Of a stretch of 51,284 nt of DNA, positions 29,341 to 37,674 are shown in pieces. Source of the stretch: Methylobacter sp. GTDB taxonomy: Bacteria; Pseudomonadota; Gammaproteobacteria; Methylococcales; Methylomonadaceae. The DNA lies in assembly GCA_030655535.1 (NCBI GenBank), contig JAURVK010000026.1, positions 1 through 51,284 of the forward strand. Reading direction: 5' to 3'. Positions within the stretch are counted from its first letter, which is position 1. Each line of letters starts with the position of its first letter. The position numbers and the translations under genes were made by a program. The notes beneath the pieces were generated by a model. The model did no database searches, was not told where the DNA came from, and saw only the letters and a list, made by a program, of their open reading frames with translations.

Positions 29341-29419
29341 TGGCTATATAAAAAACATGTGTGCCGGAGCTGTAGAGTTTTTCCAGCTGTGTTTGCACGG
29401 AAACCGTTACTGCCATTAA

Positions 29420-29480
29420 TTGTGGGCGCGAATTTATTCGCGCTTTTAAATCTACCGCGCGAATAATTTCGCGCCCACAA
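29420..29480. repeat. Hairpin repeat, mxa family copy 4
   Basis: ttgtgggcgcgaatttattcgcgc ... gcgcgaataatttcgcgcccacaa; between mxaI and mxaR. Confidence 0.92.
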
Positions 29481-29584
29481 CATCTATTTCCGGCCTAATC
29501 ACCAAAAAGAAAAAAGGGGCATAAGATACAAACAGACTCACAGGGGGAAGGAGGGTGGAATGTATTTATGCCCAAAACAAACCG

Positions 29585-29869
29585 CTACTCGATATCGTCT
29601 ACGTCAAAAACAAACTTGCCGGTCTTGGCCAGATTTTCCTGGCGAATTTTATTGCGCGCTTCCATTTCTACAATCGATTGCGCTTGTTTATTGAGTTCAT
29701 TAACATCATGTTTCGGGTCGTACTTGCTGCCCGCCACTTTTTCCGGATAACCCGGTTTGGGTTCCCAGCAAACACCCGGTTCGCTGCAATTTTGGCCGTC
29801 GTAAGCGATAGCCGTATAGGACATCACTGCCAATACTAACCCTGCATTAATTAAAAGCATTTTTTTCAT
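29585..29869 (-). CDS. mxaI: Methanol dehydrogenase small (beta) subunit
   Basis: YDGQNCSEPGVCWEPKPGYPEKVAGSKYDPKHDVNELNKQAQSI is characteristic of MxaI. Confidence 0.95.
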   Translation of the reverse strand: MKKMLLINAGLVLAVMSYTAIAYDGQNCSEPGVCWEPKPGYPEKVAGSKYDPKHDVNELNKQAQSIVEMEARNKIRQENLAKTGKFVFDVDDIE

Positions 29870-29882
29870 GGGTTTTTCCTCT

Positions 29883-30356
29883 CTATTTTAACCACTTGGC
29901 TTTTTTCGGATTACCGGTATAGACGTCCCGTATCCAGGACATGATCAACAGCATTTCATCGGTTGATAAATTGACATATTGCGGCCCCATCATGCCGTTG
30001 GCGCCGCCAAACAAGATTTCAAACAAGCCTTGATCGGTAGCGGCAGCCGGATACGTCCAGTAATCGTCAGCCAGCCCCGGCCCCAATTTTCCTTCGGCTT
30101 CATGACCGTGACAGCCGGAGCAGGCGGTCAAATAAAGGTCGTGACCTTTTTGTACGGCTTCTTTATCGCCGTTGTAAGGGTTTTTTCCTGTCTCCTTAAA
30201 TTGCTTGAAAACTTCTTCGTTGCCGCCCGACTTGGCGACACTCATATCCAGCGGTTCACCGGTAATGGTATTACGAAAGGTTATTTCCGCTAAAGCCGCC
30301 GTGCCGGTCAGCGCAAGGCTGACAGCCGATACGGCCAATAATTTTTTTTTGTTCAT
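29883..30356 (-). CDS. mxaG: Cytochrome c-L, MDH electron acceptor
   Basis: Signal peptide, CSGCHGHEAEGKLGPGLADDYWTYP heme-binding motif, position between mxaJ and mxaI. Confidence 0.93.
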   Translation of the reverse strand: MNKKKLLAVSAVSLALTGTAALAEITFRNTITGEPLDMSVAKSGGNEEVFKQFKETGKNPYNGDKEAVQKGHDLYLTACSGCHGHEAEGKLGPGLADDYWTYPAAATDQGLFEILFGGANGMMGPQYVNLSTDEMLLIMSWIRDVYTGNPKKAKWLK

Positions 30357-30380
30357 GTTAAGACCTGTTGTTTATGATTT

Positions 30381-31274
30381 TTAAGGCGCATCGGGTTCAG
30401 GAACCAAAGGGATGCCTTCTTCTTCCAGCAATTCGGTTATTTCATCCCGGTTGTCTTCAATAACCTTGTTCAGCTGAGCCAGTAAGGTCGGATCGTTTTT
30501 TCGAACGCCCATTGATGTACTGTAATGAAAGCCGACTTTTTGCCCGTCGGCACGAACGTTGTCGTCAGGAATCATCGTCATCACCAACGGTTCGGTCGAT
30601 GCCTTAATATAACGCGCGGCAGACGGCCCCCAAAGGGCGGCAATCTCGGCATGACCCGATGAAATTTCAGAGACCAGCTTCGATGGCTCGTATTTAACAT
30701 ACTGGTTGCGTCGGGATTTAAAGCCCACCAACTCCTGGGAATAATTGAACATGTCGTTATAACGCCCGATAGCCCGCAGCATCACTTCCGGCGGCGTACC
30801 GGGCACAACAGCGATGCGTTTTGCCTTGCGTAACACCTCGCTATCCCAATTTTCCAAGTCCAGGTTATCGGTTTCACGCGAGATGAAGACATAGCCGGAA
30901 CGGTAATAAGGCTGAGTGGTTAAAACACTCGGATCGCCTTTATCAACGCCTATTGCCACATCGCACAGTCCTTTGTCCAGCGTGTCCCGTATGTAATAAC
31001 GCGGGTCGCTCCAGCCAACGTATTCGACTTTTCTGCCCAGAGCAGAGCCTACCAATTCCGCTAATTTATTCTCGAAGCCTTCGCCCGCCTTATTGGAATA
31101 AGGCATTTCGTTTTCCGCAGCGCAGACTTTTAACGCATTGCTTTGTTCAGCCTTGGCTTGGGGTATTGCCAAACTGCTTCCCAAACATAAAGCCGTTATG
31201 AAAAACCTGTTTATGTGCATATTTGCTCTCGTCAATGCCGGTTTAAATAAGTGCGGATAAATCCGCACCTGCAT
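30381..31274 (-). CDS. mxaJ: Periplasmic solute-binding-like protein MxaJ
   Basis: ALKVCAAENEMPYSNKAGEGFENKLAELVGSALGRKVEYVGWSDPRYYIRDTLDKGLCDVAIGVD; position next to mxaF. Confidence 0.93.
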   Translation of the reverse strand: MQVRIYPHLFKPALTRANMHINRFFITALCLGSSLAIPQAKAEQSNALKVCAAENEMPYSNKAGEGFENKLAELVGSALGRKVEYVGWSDPRYYIRDTLDKGLCDVAIGVDKGDPSVLTTQPYYRSGYVFISRETDNLDLENWDSEVLRKAKRIAVVPGTPPEVMLRAIGRYNDMFNYSQELVGFKSRRNQYVKYEPSKLVSEISSGHAEIAALWGPSAARYIKASTEPLVMTMIPDDNVRADGQKVGFHYSTSMGVRKNDPTLLAQLNKVIEDNRDEITELLEEEGIPLVPEPDAP

Positions 31275-31280
31275 GTAGTT

Positions 31281-33095
31281 TTAATAGCCCAATGCAAAGA
31301 CCATCACGCCACCGCCTTGTTGCGTGTAGTGCGCCAGTTCTTTAAACGCACCGACTGCGCCCAAACCCGCGGTAGGATCCTGCAAGTCGAACACTAAACC
31401 GACGCCGGGCCAGCCGCCGACGCCGTAGTAAATCGCCACATATTGCCTGCCCTTATGTCCGAAGGTAATCGGATGGCCGATAACGCCGGAAGGCAGTTTG
31501 AATTTCCACAATTCCTTACCGTTTCGGGAATCCAGCGCTTTGATGTGACCGTCCAAGGTACCGTAGAAAACCAGGTCGCCTGCTGTTGCGGTGGTACCGC
31601 CCCAGACTGCAAATTTTTCCTGAATTTCCCATTCGAATTTACCGGTAACGCCATTCATCGCTTTAACTTGCCCCAAGGTGCCTTTAGGCCCCGGATACAT
31701 GTTCAACGTCGCGCCGACAAAGAATTGGCCGGCACGATAAGGCAGCATGAACGGTTCCCAGTCCATGCAAATATGGTTGGTTCCCATGAAGAACAGTTTT
31801 TTGGTGGGATCGTAAGATTCGATGCCCTGGTTGTGATAACCCATGGCGGACGGGCAAATCCCTTTGGCTTCATGATCCATGTGGGTGGAAAACTCAGGAT
31901 CGCGAACCGGCAAGCCGGTTTTTAAATCGACTTTTTTAACCCAGTTGACGGTATCGTCGATTTTAAAGGCGTTGACCAAATCGCCGTTTTCCCGGTTCAG
32001 GGTATAAACCAGACCGTTGCGGTCGGGATGGGTCAGCAGTTTGGTCATTTTGCCGTCAACGAGCTGCTCCGATAAGCCCATGTAGTTGACGCCGGCGTAA
32101 TCCCATTCGTCATGGGGCGTTTTCTGATAACCGAATTTCGCCTCGCCGGTATTGATGTCGCGGCCCCAGATGGTCATCGTCCATTTGTTGTCGCCCGGAC
32201 GCATGGTTTCATTCCACGGCGCGGGGTTGCCTGAACCGTAATAGAGCATGTCCAGATCGGGATCGAAGGCATACCAGCCCCAGTTGGTGCCGCCGCCGAT
32301 TTTCCAGGCATCGCCTTCCCAGGTTTTAAGGCCCAAGCCGAACTGGCCGTAATGCGGGTTGGCGCTGTTAAAGTCTTTGGCGAGTTTTATATCGGCATCG
32401 GGACCTGTTGCATAAACGCGCCATGCCTGTTTGCCGTCTTTAATGTTATAGGCGGTGGCATAACCTCTGACGCCCAATTCCGCGCCTGAGCTACCGACAA
32501 TGACTTTATCTTTAGCCACAAAAGGTGCGACGGTTAGCGTAGAACCCATCGCAATATCGGAATTCTCCATTTTCCATAATACTTCGCCGGTCTTGGCATT
32601 TAAGGCAACGATATGGCCGTCCAGTTGATTCTGGAAAATAGTCGCCGGATAACCATCGCCGGCGGGTGCGTAAGCCAAGCCCCTGTTGACCACGTCGCAA
32701 CAGGCTACTGCGCGGGCAGCCGGATTTTGTTTGGGTTTGTGTTCCCATAAAATTTTGTCCGGCTGATCCAGATCAATCGCAAAAATATTGTTGGGGTAGG
32801 GCGTATGCACATACATAATGCCGTCAACGACCAGCGGTCCGCCTTCATGTCCGTTCAATACCCCTGTGGAAAACGACCAGACCGGCTGTAGATGCTGAAC
32901 GTTGTGCGAGTTAATCTGGGTCATTTCACTAAAGTGACTGGCATTGTAGTCTTTAGTCTGCATGACCCAGTTAGTGTCCTCTTTCGACAGTCTATCCAAG
33001 GCTTTATTAGCCTGTGTCGGCATCGAAACCGTCAATAAGACACCGCTACAAACAGCTGACGCGACAGCGGTGCGGGTGAATTTGGAAATCCGCAT
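31281..33095 (-). CDS. mxaF: Calcium-type PQQ methanol dehydrogenase large subunit
   Basis: Vicinal cysteines [21 protein letters not shown] (DYA, not the DxD lanthanide signature of XoxF); [25 protein letters not shown]. Confidence 0.97.
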   Translation of the reverse strand: MRISKFTRTAVASAVCSGVLLTVSMPTQANKALDRLSKEDTNWVMQTKDYNASHFSEMTQINSHNVQHLQPVWSFSTGVLNGHEGGPLVVDGIMYVHTPYPNNIFAIDLDQPDKILWEHKPKQNPAARAVACCDVVNRGLAYAPAGDGYPATIFQNQLDGHIVALNAKTGEVLWKMENSDIAMGSTLTVAPFVAKDKVIVGSSGAELGVRGYATAYNIKDGKQAWRVYATGPDADIKLAKDFNSANPHYGQFGLGLKTWEGDAWKIGGGTNWGWYAFDPDLDMLYYGSGNPAPWNETMRPGDNKWTMTIWGRDINTGEAKFGYQKTPHDEWDYAGVNYMGLSEQLVDGKMTKLLTHPDRNGLVYTLNRENGDLVNAFKIDDTVNWVKKVDLKTGLPVRDPEFSTHMDHEAKGICPSAMGYHNQGIESYDPTKKLFFMGTNHICMDWEPFMLPYRAGQFFVGATLNMYPGPKGTLGQVKAMNGVTGKFEWEIQEKFAVWGGTTATAGDLVFYGTLDGHIKALDSRNGKELWKFKLPSGVIGHPITFGHKGRQYVAIYYGVGGWPGVGLVFDLQDPTAGLGAVGAFKELAHYTQQGGGVMVFALGY

Positions 33096-33244
33096 AGTTC
33101 CTCCAGGGTTATGATTGTTGTATTTATAAAGCCCAGTCCGTGCGTATCAATAAAGTTTCTGTATGACAACCCGCTTATTTGATCAAAACGTTTGCAATGC
33201 CTCATTGAGATGCAGGGCTGAGCAGGAGATCATAGTACCGGAGT

Positions 33245-33346
33245 CGTTGCGTGCAACGTTACGGAATAAGCCCGGAAATCGGCGGGAAAAATACCGGAAA
33301 TAAACCAAGAAAACTTCCTGTGCTGTTTGGCGGGATAGAACAGGAA
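33245..33346. promoter_or_regulatory. Candidate operator region in the divergent mxaF-mxaB promoter
   Basis: Dyads cgttgc-gt-gcaacg (33245-33258) and ttcctgt ... acaggaa (33315-33321 / 33340-33346). Confidence 0.35.
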
Positions 33347-33417
33347 AAGCTCCTATCGATTTAGCGTTTATAAACAGGCATGATGTTTCGTTTTGATGCG
33401 TTTTTGGAGCAAAAGCA

Positions 33418-34074
33418 ATGGCGGGTAAGATTAGTGTGTTATTGGTAGATGATCATGCCGTGGTGCGGGCAGGTTACAAAGCCTATCTTTCATTATCCGA
33501 TAAAATCGGCCGGATTTATGAGGCGGATCGGGGCGAAACGGCTTGTCAAATGTACAACCAACACCATCCTGATATTGTAGTGGTGGATTTATCGATGCCG
33601 GGCATAGGCGGTTTTGAGAGTATCAGAAGACTGATCAACCGTGATCAGCACTGTAAAATCCTGGTATTCAGCATTCATAATGAACTGGTCTATGTGACGC
33701 GGGCGCTTGCGGCCGGCGCCAAGGGATATATCACCAAAAGCAGTGTGCCTGAAACGCTGGTTACCGCAGTGTATAAAATAGCTCTTGGCGGTACTTATGT
33801 CGATCCTGAAATTGCTCAGCAACTGGCTGTTTCTATGGCTGGCGAGCAGGATGAATCGGAAAAAATCAAACTGCTTTCGCCCAGAGAGTTCGATGTATTC
33901 TGTTTATTGGCGAATGGCTATACCGCCCGAAAAGCGGCGGAAAAGCTGTGTTTGAGTTACAAAACGGTGTGTAATCACGGTACTGTCATCAAGGAAAAAA
34001 TGGGCGCAAAAACGCTGGCCGAGTTGACCTTGCTGGCAAGCCGGCAAGGTCTTATTGAAGCGCGCGAAAATTAA
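33418..34074 (+). CDS. mxaB: MxaB-type LuxR/NarL family response regulator
   Basis: VLLVDDHAVVRAGYKAYL, VDLSMPGIGGFESIRRL, C-terminal HTH; divergent from mxaF. Confidence 0.88.
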   Translation: MAGKISVLLVDDHAVVRAGYKAYLSLSDKIGRIYEADRGETACQMYNQHHPDIVVVDLSMPGIGGFESIRRLINRDQHCKILVFSIHNELVYVTRALAAGAKGYITKSSVPETLVTAVYKIALGGTYVDPEIAQQLAVSMAGEQDESEKIKLLSPREFDVFCLLANGYTARKAAEKLCLSYKTVCNHGTVIKEKMGAKTLAELTLLASRQGLIEAREN

Positions 34075-34081
34075 TCATAAT

Positions 34082-34130
34082 AAAAGGCGAAAGGCGAAAA
34101 ACATCTTTCGTCATTTGCCTTTCGCCTTTT
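34082..34130. terminator. Inverted repeat between convergent mxaB and mxaD-like genes, possible terminator
   Basis: aaaaggcgaaaggcgaaa ... tttgcctttcgcctttt. The left-arm motif also occurs at 51102-51118. Confidence 0.55.
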
Positions 34131-34144
34131 GCCTATAATGTCTT

Positions 34145-34675
34145 TTATTTTTCCAACTTTTGTTTTAGCCCAACCAAGCCGCTCTTAAAAAACGCATTCA
34201 TGGCTTTAACTGCGGCTTCATCATTCAATTTTTCGGGTGGGGTATTGCCGGTATCGCCACGGTAGAAACGGCTTTTTAACGTAACCACGCTGGTATTGGC
34301 ATCGTCCCCGGCCGTTACCTGAAGGTTGGTGGTGTAAGAACTGACCGGAAATGCCGTTACATTTTCGGTTTTAAGCCGGTAATTGTATTCATGATCTTTA
34401 TCGCTGTAATAATCCAGGCTTTCTACCAGTTGACCGTCATTTTGCAGGGTAAGGGTTCTGCTGCCGTCGGAGGCGTTGTTTCCATCGCCTGAGCTGGCTT
34501 TGACATCGGGATGCCAGCCGGCAATGGCATCAAATTGCTTGATTACATTCCATACCGCATCAACAGAGACATTAATCGTGATGCTTTCTTTGGCTTTTTG
34601 CGGGGTTGGTCCGTGAGCAAGAGAGGCAATGGGGAATAATAGGAAGCTCAATAATATTAAGGGTAAACGGTTCAT
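34145..34675 (-). CDS. mxaD: MxaD-like SRPBCC/polyketide-cyclase-family periplasmic protein
   Basis: Signal peptide, ESITINVSVDAVWNVIKQFDAIAGWHPDVKASSGDG. Confidence 0.78.
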   Translation of the reverse strand: MNRLPLILLSFLLFPIASLAHGPTPQKAKESITINVSVDAVWNVIKQFDAIAGWHPDVKASSGDGNNASDGSRTLTLQNDGQLVESLDYYSDKDHEYNYRLKTENVTAFPVSSYTTNLQVTAGDDANTSVVTLKSRFYRGDTGNTPPEKLNDEAAVKAMNAFFKSGLVGLKQKLEK

Positions 34676-34914
34676 GTCAGTAATGCCATTAATTAAAATA
34701 GTTTATTATTCATAAATTCGAGTAAAAGGGATTGAGTAACTTTCCTGATAATGGTCGGGAATCTTTCACTTTTTAAAAGACTTTCGGTTTTTTACTGCGT
34801 TCTGAACGAAAAATTAATAGACTTAAAATGTCCTTTTCCTGATATTTACAAAGATTGATCAAATTTACAGTTGACAGGAGTGGAAGTAAAAAGCATAATA
34901 CGCGTCTCAGTACG

Positions 34915-34991
34915 GCGCCTGTAGCTCAGCTGGATAGAGTACTCGGCTACGAACCGAGCGGTCGGGAGTTCGAATCTCTCCAGGCGCACCA
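34915..34991 (+). tRNA. tRNA-Arg (ACG), CCA encoded
   Basis: gcgcctg acceptor pairs with caggcgc; anticodon loop ctACGaa; gttcgaatc T-loop. Confidence 0.96.
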
Positions 34992-35007
34992 CACTGAAAA
35001 AGTTTAT

Positions 35008-35083
35008 TCCCCTGTAGCTCAGTCGGTAGAGCGGATGACTGTTAATCATTAGGTCGGCGGTTCGAGCCCGTCCGGGGGAGCCA
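35008..35083 (+). tRNA. tRNA-Asn (GTT), CCA encoded
   Basis: tcccctg acceptor pairs with cggggga; anticodon loop ctGTTaa; ggttcgagccc T-arm. Confidence 0.96.
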
Positions 35084-35091
35084 AGTAAATC

Positions 35092-35123
35092 AAAGCCTTA
35101 CATGCAAATGTAGGGCTTTTTTT
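35092..35123 (+). terminator. Rho-independent terminator after the tRNA pair
   Basis: aaagccttacatgcaaatgtagggcttttttt. Confidence 0.85.
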
Positions 35124-35520
35124 ATGTCCGGAGTTTTTCAGGTCATGGCGGGGTCATGTTTCAATCGGCGCCAACAGTCGGCGTATTGGAATACATAGAG
35201 CAACAAAAACTGTCACGCGTACTGTTAGCCCGTCTTGAAGATATAACGCTGCGCATCAAAACAGCGTCTGCTTGGGAAATATGGCTGGATCAACACGAAA
35301 TCAAAGCCAAGCGGTATCGGAGAATCATCACCGAAGGCGCTTTAACGGGAGGTCTGTTAGCCCAAGGCATTCCCCGTTAACTTCAGTATTGTCAGCGATG
35401 ATGCCGGACAGCTTAATGTCTTTGACCATGCGTTATGCTGGGTTCGCTACGCGGTCTTCGGCTCATGCCGAACGTATCATCAATCGCCTCATTCCTTATA
35501 AATGACGAACATGTTATCAA

Positions 35521-35860
35521 CAGTAGGCACTTTAGGCGAAGCCGTTGACGACGTGTGCGATCAACTCTGGCGGCTTTACCGAGACCTGAAAGGCTATAAA
35601 CTTGATCCAACGGCAATTAGACATCAAATTCCGTTTTCAAGCGATGTGTAGTACCAAAACGGCCTATGCAACACTCAATCTGGCCTCCTTGAAGCGGATG
35701 GGGAATAATCGACACGAACTGCTTCGGGTGCTCGATAAACCTTACCTGCCGCTCCACAACAACTTAAGTGAGCGGGATGTACGGGATTACGTCAAAAAAC
35801 GAAAAATAAGCGGCAGCACATGCAGTGAGGCGGGTCAACCGTCCATCCTTTTTCTACCGG
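35521..35860 (+). pseudogene. Degenerate transposase fragment (IS66-like, frame broken)
   Basis: VGTLGEAVDDVCDQLWRLYRDLKGYKLDP then, after a frame change, SLKRMGNNRHELLRVLDKPYLPLHNNLSERDVRDYVKKRKISGSTCSEAG. Confidence 0.65.
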
Positions 35861-35933
35861 TGCATCGTACACCACCTTTGCCGTCATATCGGTGTACAGC
35901 AAGGTTGTACGCAGACTGGATTATTCGGATTCA

Positions 35934-36209
35934 CTATGCGGCTCCATGATAGCGCTTATGTCTGCCAGCAGTTTGGGGCGCTTCATTTCTGTTGCAGAAT
36001 TGAGCCGGAGGGATATGTCGTTTATGCAGGTAATGCCGGTTCCAACTAAATACATTCTCGGCAACACGGTGCTTGCCATTCAACAACGACAACGTCACAT
36101 CGCCCATTGCACAGCGCCGCTCAGACCCAGGTATCAAATCAATCAAGCGCGATATTAAATCCACTATTTCCGTGTGAATTCCATTTCGTACAAGGATGCT
36201 TGTTTTCAT
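35934..36209 (-). pseudogene. N-terminal transposase fragment (ISAzo13-like?), truncated
   Basis: ISRLIDLIPGSERRCAMGDVTLSLLNGKHRVAENVFSWNRH; no downstream catalytic region. Confidence 0.5.
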
Positions 36210-36646
36210 TGGTGAGTCTCAGTTTTTGCAGTAGGCCATTATTATATGGGGTATTTTCGTGATTGCGGTTTCCCTAAGCAAAAGTAAAAAATGGGTCGGC
36301 AATAAAACAGGCATTAGATATCCAGTCGAATGACAAATAACAATCCCAGGTAAAAATATAGCCGTAACAACCAGAAGCATCTTGAACGACAGCGAGTTCG
36401 ATGCTATATTGACAAACCACAATATCCTATTGGGAAGTGGTTGTTCAAGTGACGGGAACGCATATAAGATAAGGCTTTATGGAATTAAGCGGCTGCGGAG
36501 CAGTAAAAAACTGATTCGATAAGAACGTCAATTTCTTGCCTTTCAATTATTCACCCTTGAATCGATGCGATTGTGCAAGATTTAATAACCGAACCATATG
36601 TCGGGTAATTTTAGGGTCGTCGACCAAATAAAGGGATATATCACTT

Positions 36647-37093
36647 TTGTTCAATAACATACTGGTTGTGTGTGTAGGTAACATATGCCGTAGCCCCATG
36701 GCGGAAGCAATTCTTAAAGATGCTCTTTCCAAAATAAAGAAGAATGCTTGTCATGTTGGTTCTGCGGGAATCGGAGCTTTAGTCGGTCATAAAGCGGATG
36801 TAAAGGCGAGCCAGCTTATGATGGCAAGAGGATTGGATATTTCCTCGCATCGTGCTTGTCAGCTAAATAAAGAAATGATTCGAAGGGCTGATCTAATTCT
36901 GGTTATGGAGTTGGCTCATAAAATGGATATCGAAACCAAGGAACCAAGCGCCAAAGGGAAGATTTTTAGATTGGGCGAATGGGGGGGGTATGACATCCCC
37001 GATCCCTACCAGTTGGATCTAAAAGCTTTCGAGTCTGCGCTGACTCAAATTGATCAAGGTATAAGCCAATGGATCAAGAAACTTCCTGATTAG
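36647..37093 (+). CDS. Low-molecular-weight protein-tyrosine-phosphatase
   Basis: CVGNICRSPMAEAIL P-loop and DIPDPYQLDLKAFESAL acid loop. Confidence 0.93.
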   Translation: MFNNILVVCVGNICRSPMAEAILKDALSKIKKNACHVGSAGIGALVGHKADVKASQLMMARGLDISSHRACQLNKEMIRRADLILVMELAHKMDIETKEPSAKGKIFRLGEWGGYDIPDPYQLDLKAFESALTQIDQGISQWIKKLPD

Positions 37094-37443
37094 CAAAACA
37101 CCCCAGACCATCAGAAAGCGCTGAACAACCTGAAGTAAGGTTGGTTTTCGCCCAGTCGGCAACGGCTTTATTGGTAAAGCCGGGGCGGGTGTTAGCTTAA
37201 CGCGTAAAGGATGGCCTTCTTCATCAAGCGACAGCGCTGCAGCAAAAGGCAGCTTGTTTTCAGAATCCCGCCCTGCCTTACCGCAGCTGAGATAGGCATC
37301 ATCGACTTGGACTGGACCGCTGAGGATATAATTCGTTTCGCGCCCAGACATCGCTTCCATCAGTTTGTGCTGAACAAGCCAAGCGGTGGGATAACTGACT
37401 CCCAGATACCGCGTCAGAGCCCCAGCGCGGATAAACCGGCCTT
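37019..37443 (-). pseudogene. IS1595/ISXO2-like transposase remnant
   Basis: Reverse-strand reading GALTRYLGVSYPTAWLVQHKLMEAMSGRETNYILSGPVQVDDAYL...SENKLPFAAALSLDEEGHPLRVKL; lacks the rest of the domain. Confidence 0.75.
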
Positions 37444-37674
37444 TGTATTTGAGTATAGTGATTTTGCTTTACCAATAATAAGTCTATTTGGGAGTATGTA
37501 GACAATAAAAAAACTCCCACCCAATACAGCCTGCCTTGTGTAGGCTTTTTTGCGTCTGGTGGATTGATTTATAGTAGAATTGTCTCAATCTGGATCATTG
37601 AGAGACTCTATCAGAAATATATAGCGTCTCTTTAAGTGATTGACTTATAACGATTATTTAATATAGCGAATAAA

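Noticed and set aside
31281-33095. XoxF (lanthanide-type) assignment for the PQQ dehydrogenase
   Set aside because: Active-site segment is DEWDYAGVN, with Ala instead of the second Asp of the lanthanide DxD signature, and mxaI/mxaG/mxaJ follow. MxaF fits.
34846-35052. 65-67 aa ORFs on both strands over 34846-35052
   Set aside because: They span the tRNA-Arg and tRNA-Asn genes and are translation artefacts of tRNA sequence.
35156-35380. 74-aa ORF MFQSAPTVGVLEYIEQQ... as a functional gene or integrase
   Set aside because: No recognisable domain. Lies in the transposase-scar region; could be another remnant but I cannot assign it.
36219-36422. 67-aa ORF MWFVNIASNSLSFKMLL...
   Set aside because: Short, no recognisable family, in the eroded insertion region.
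36647-37093. Arsenate reductase (ArsC, LMW-PTP fold) assignment for the phosphatase
   Set aside because: The P-loop CVGNICRSPMAEA and DPYQ acid loop fit Wzb/Etp-type protein-tyrosine phosphatases better than ArsC.
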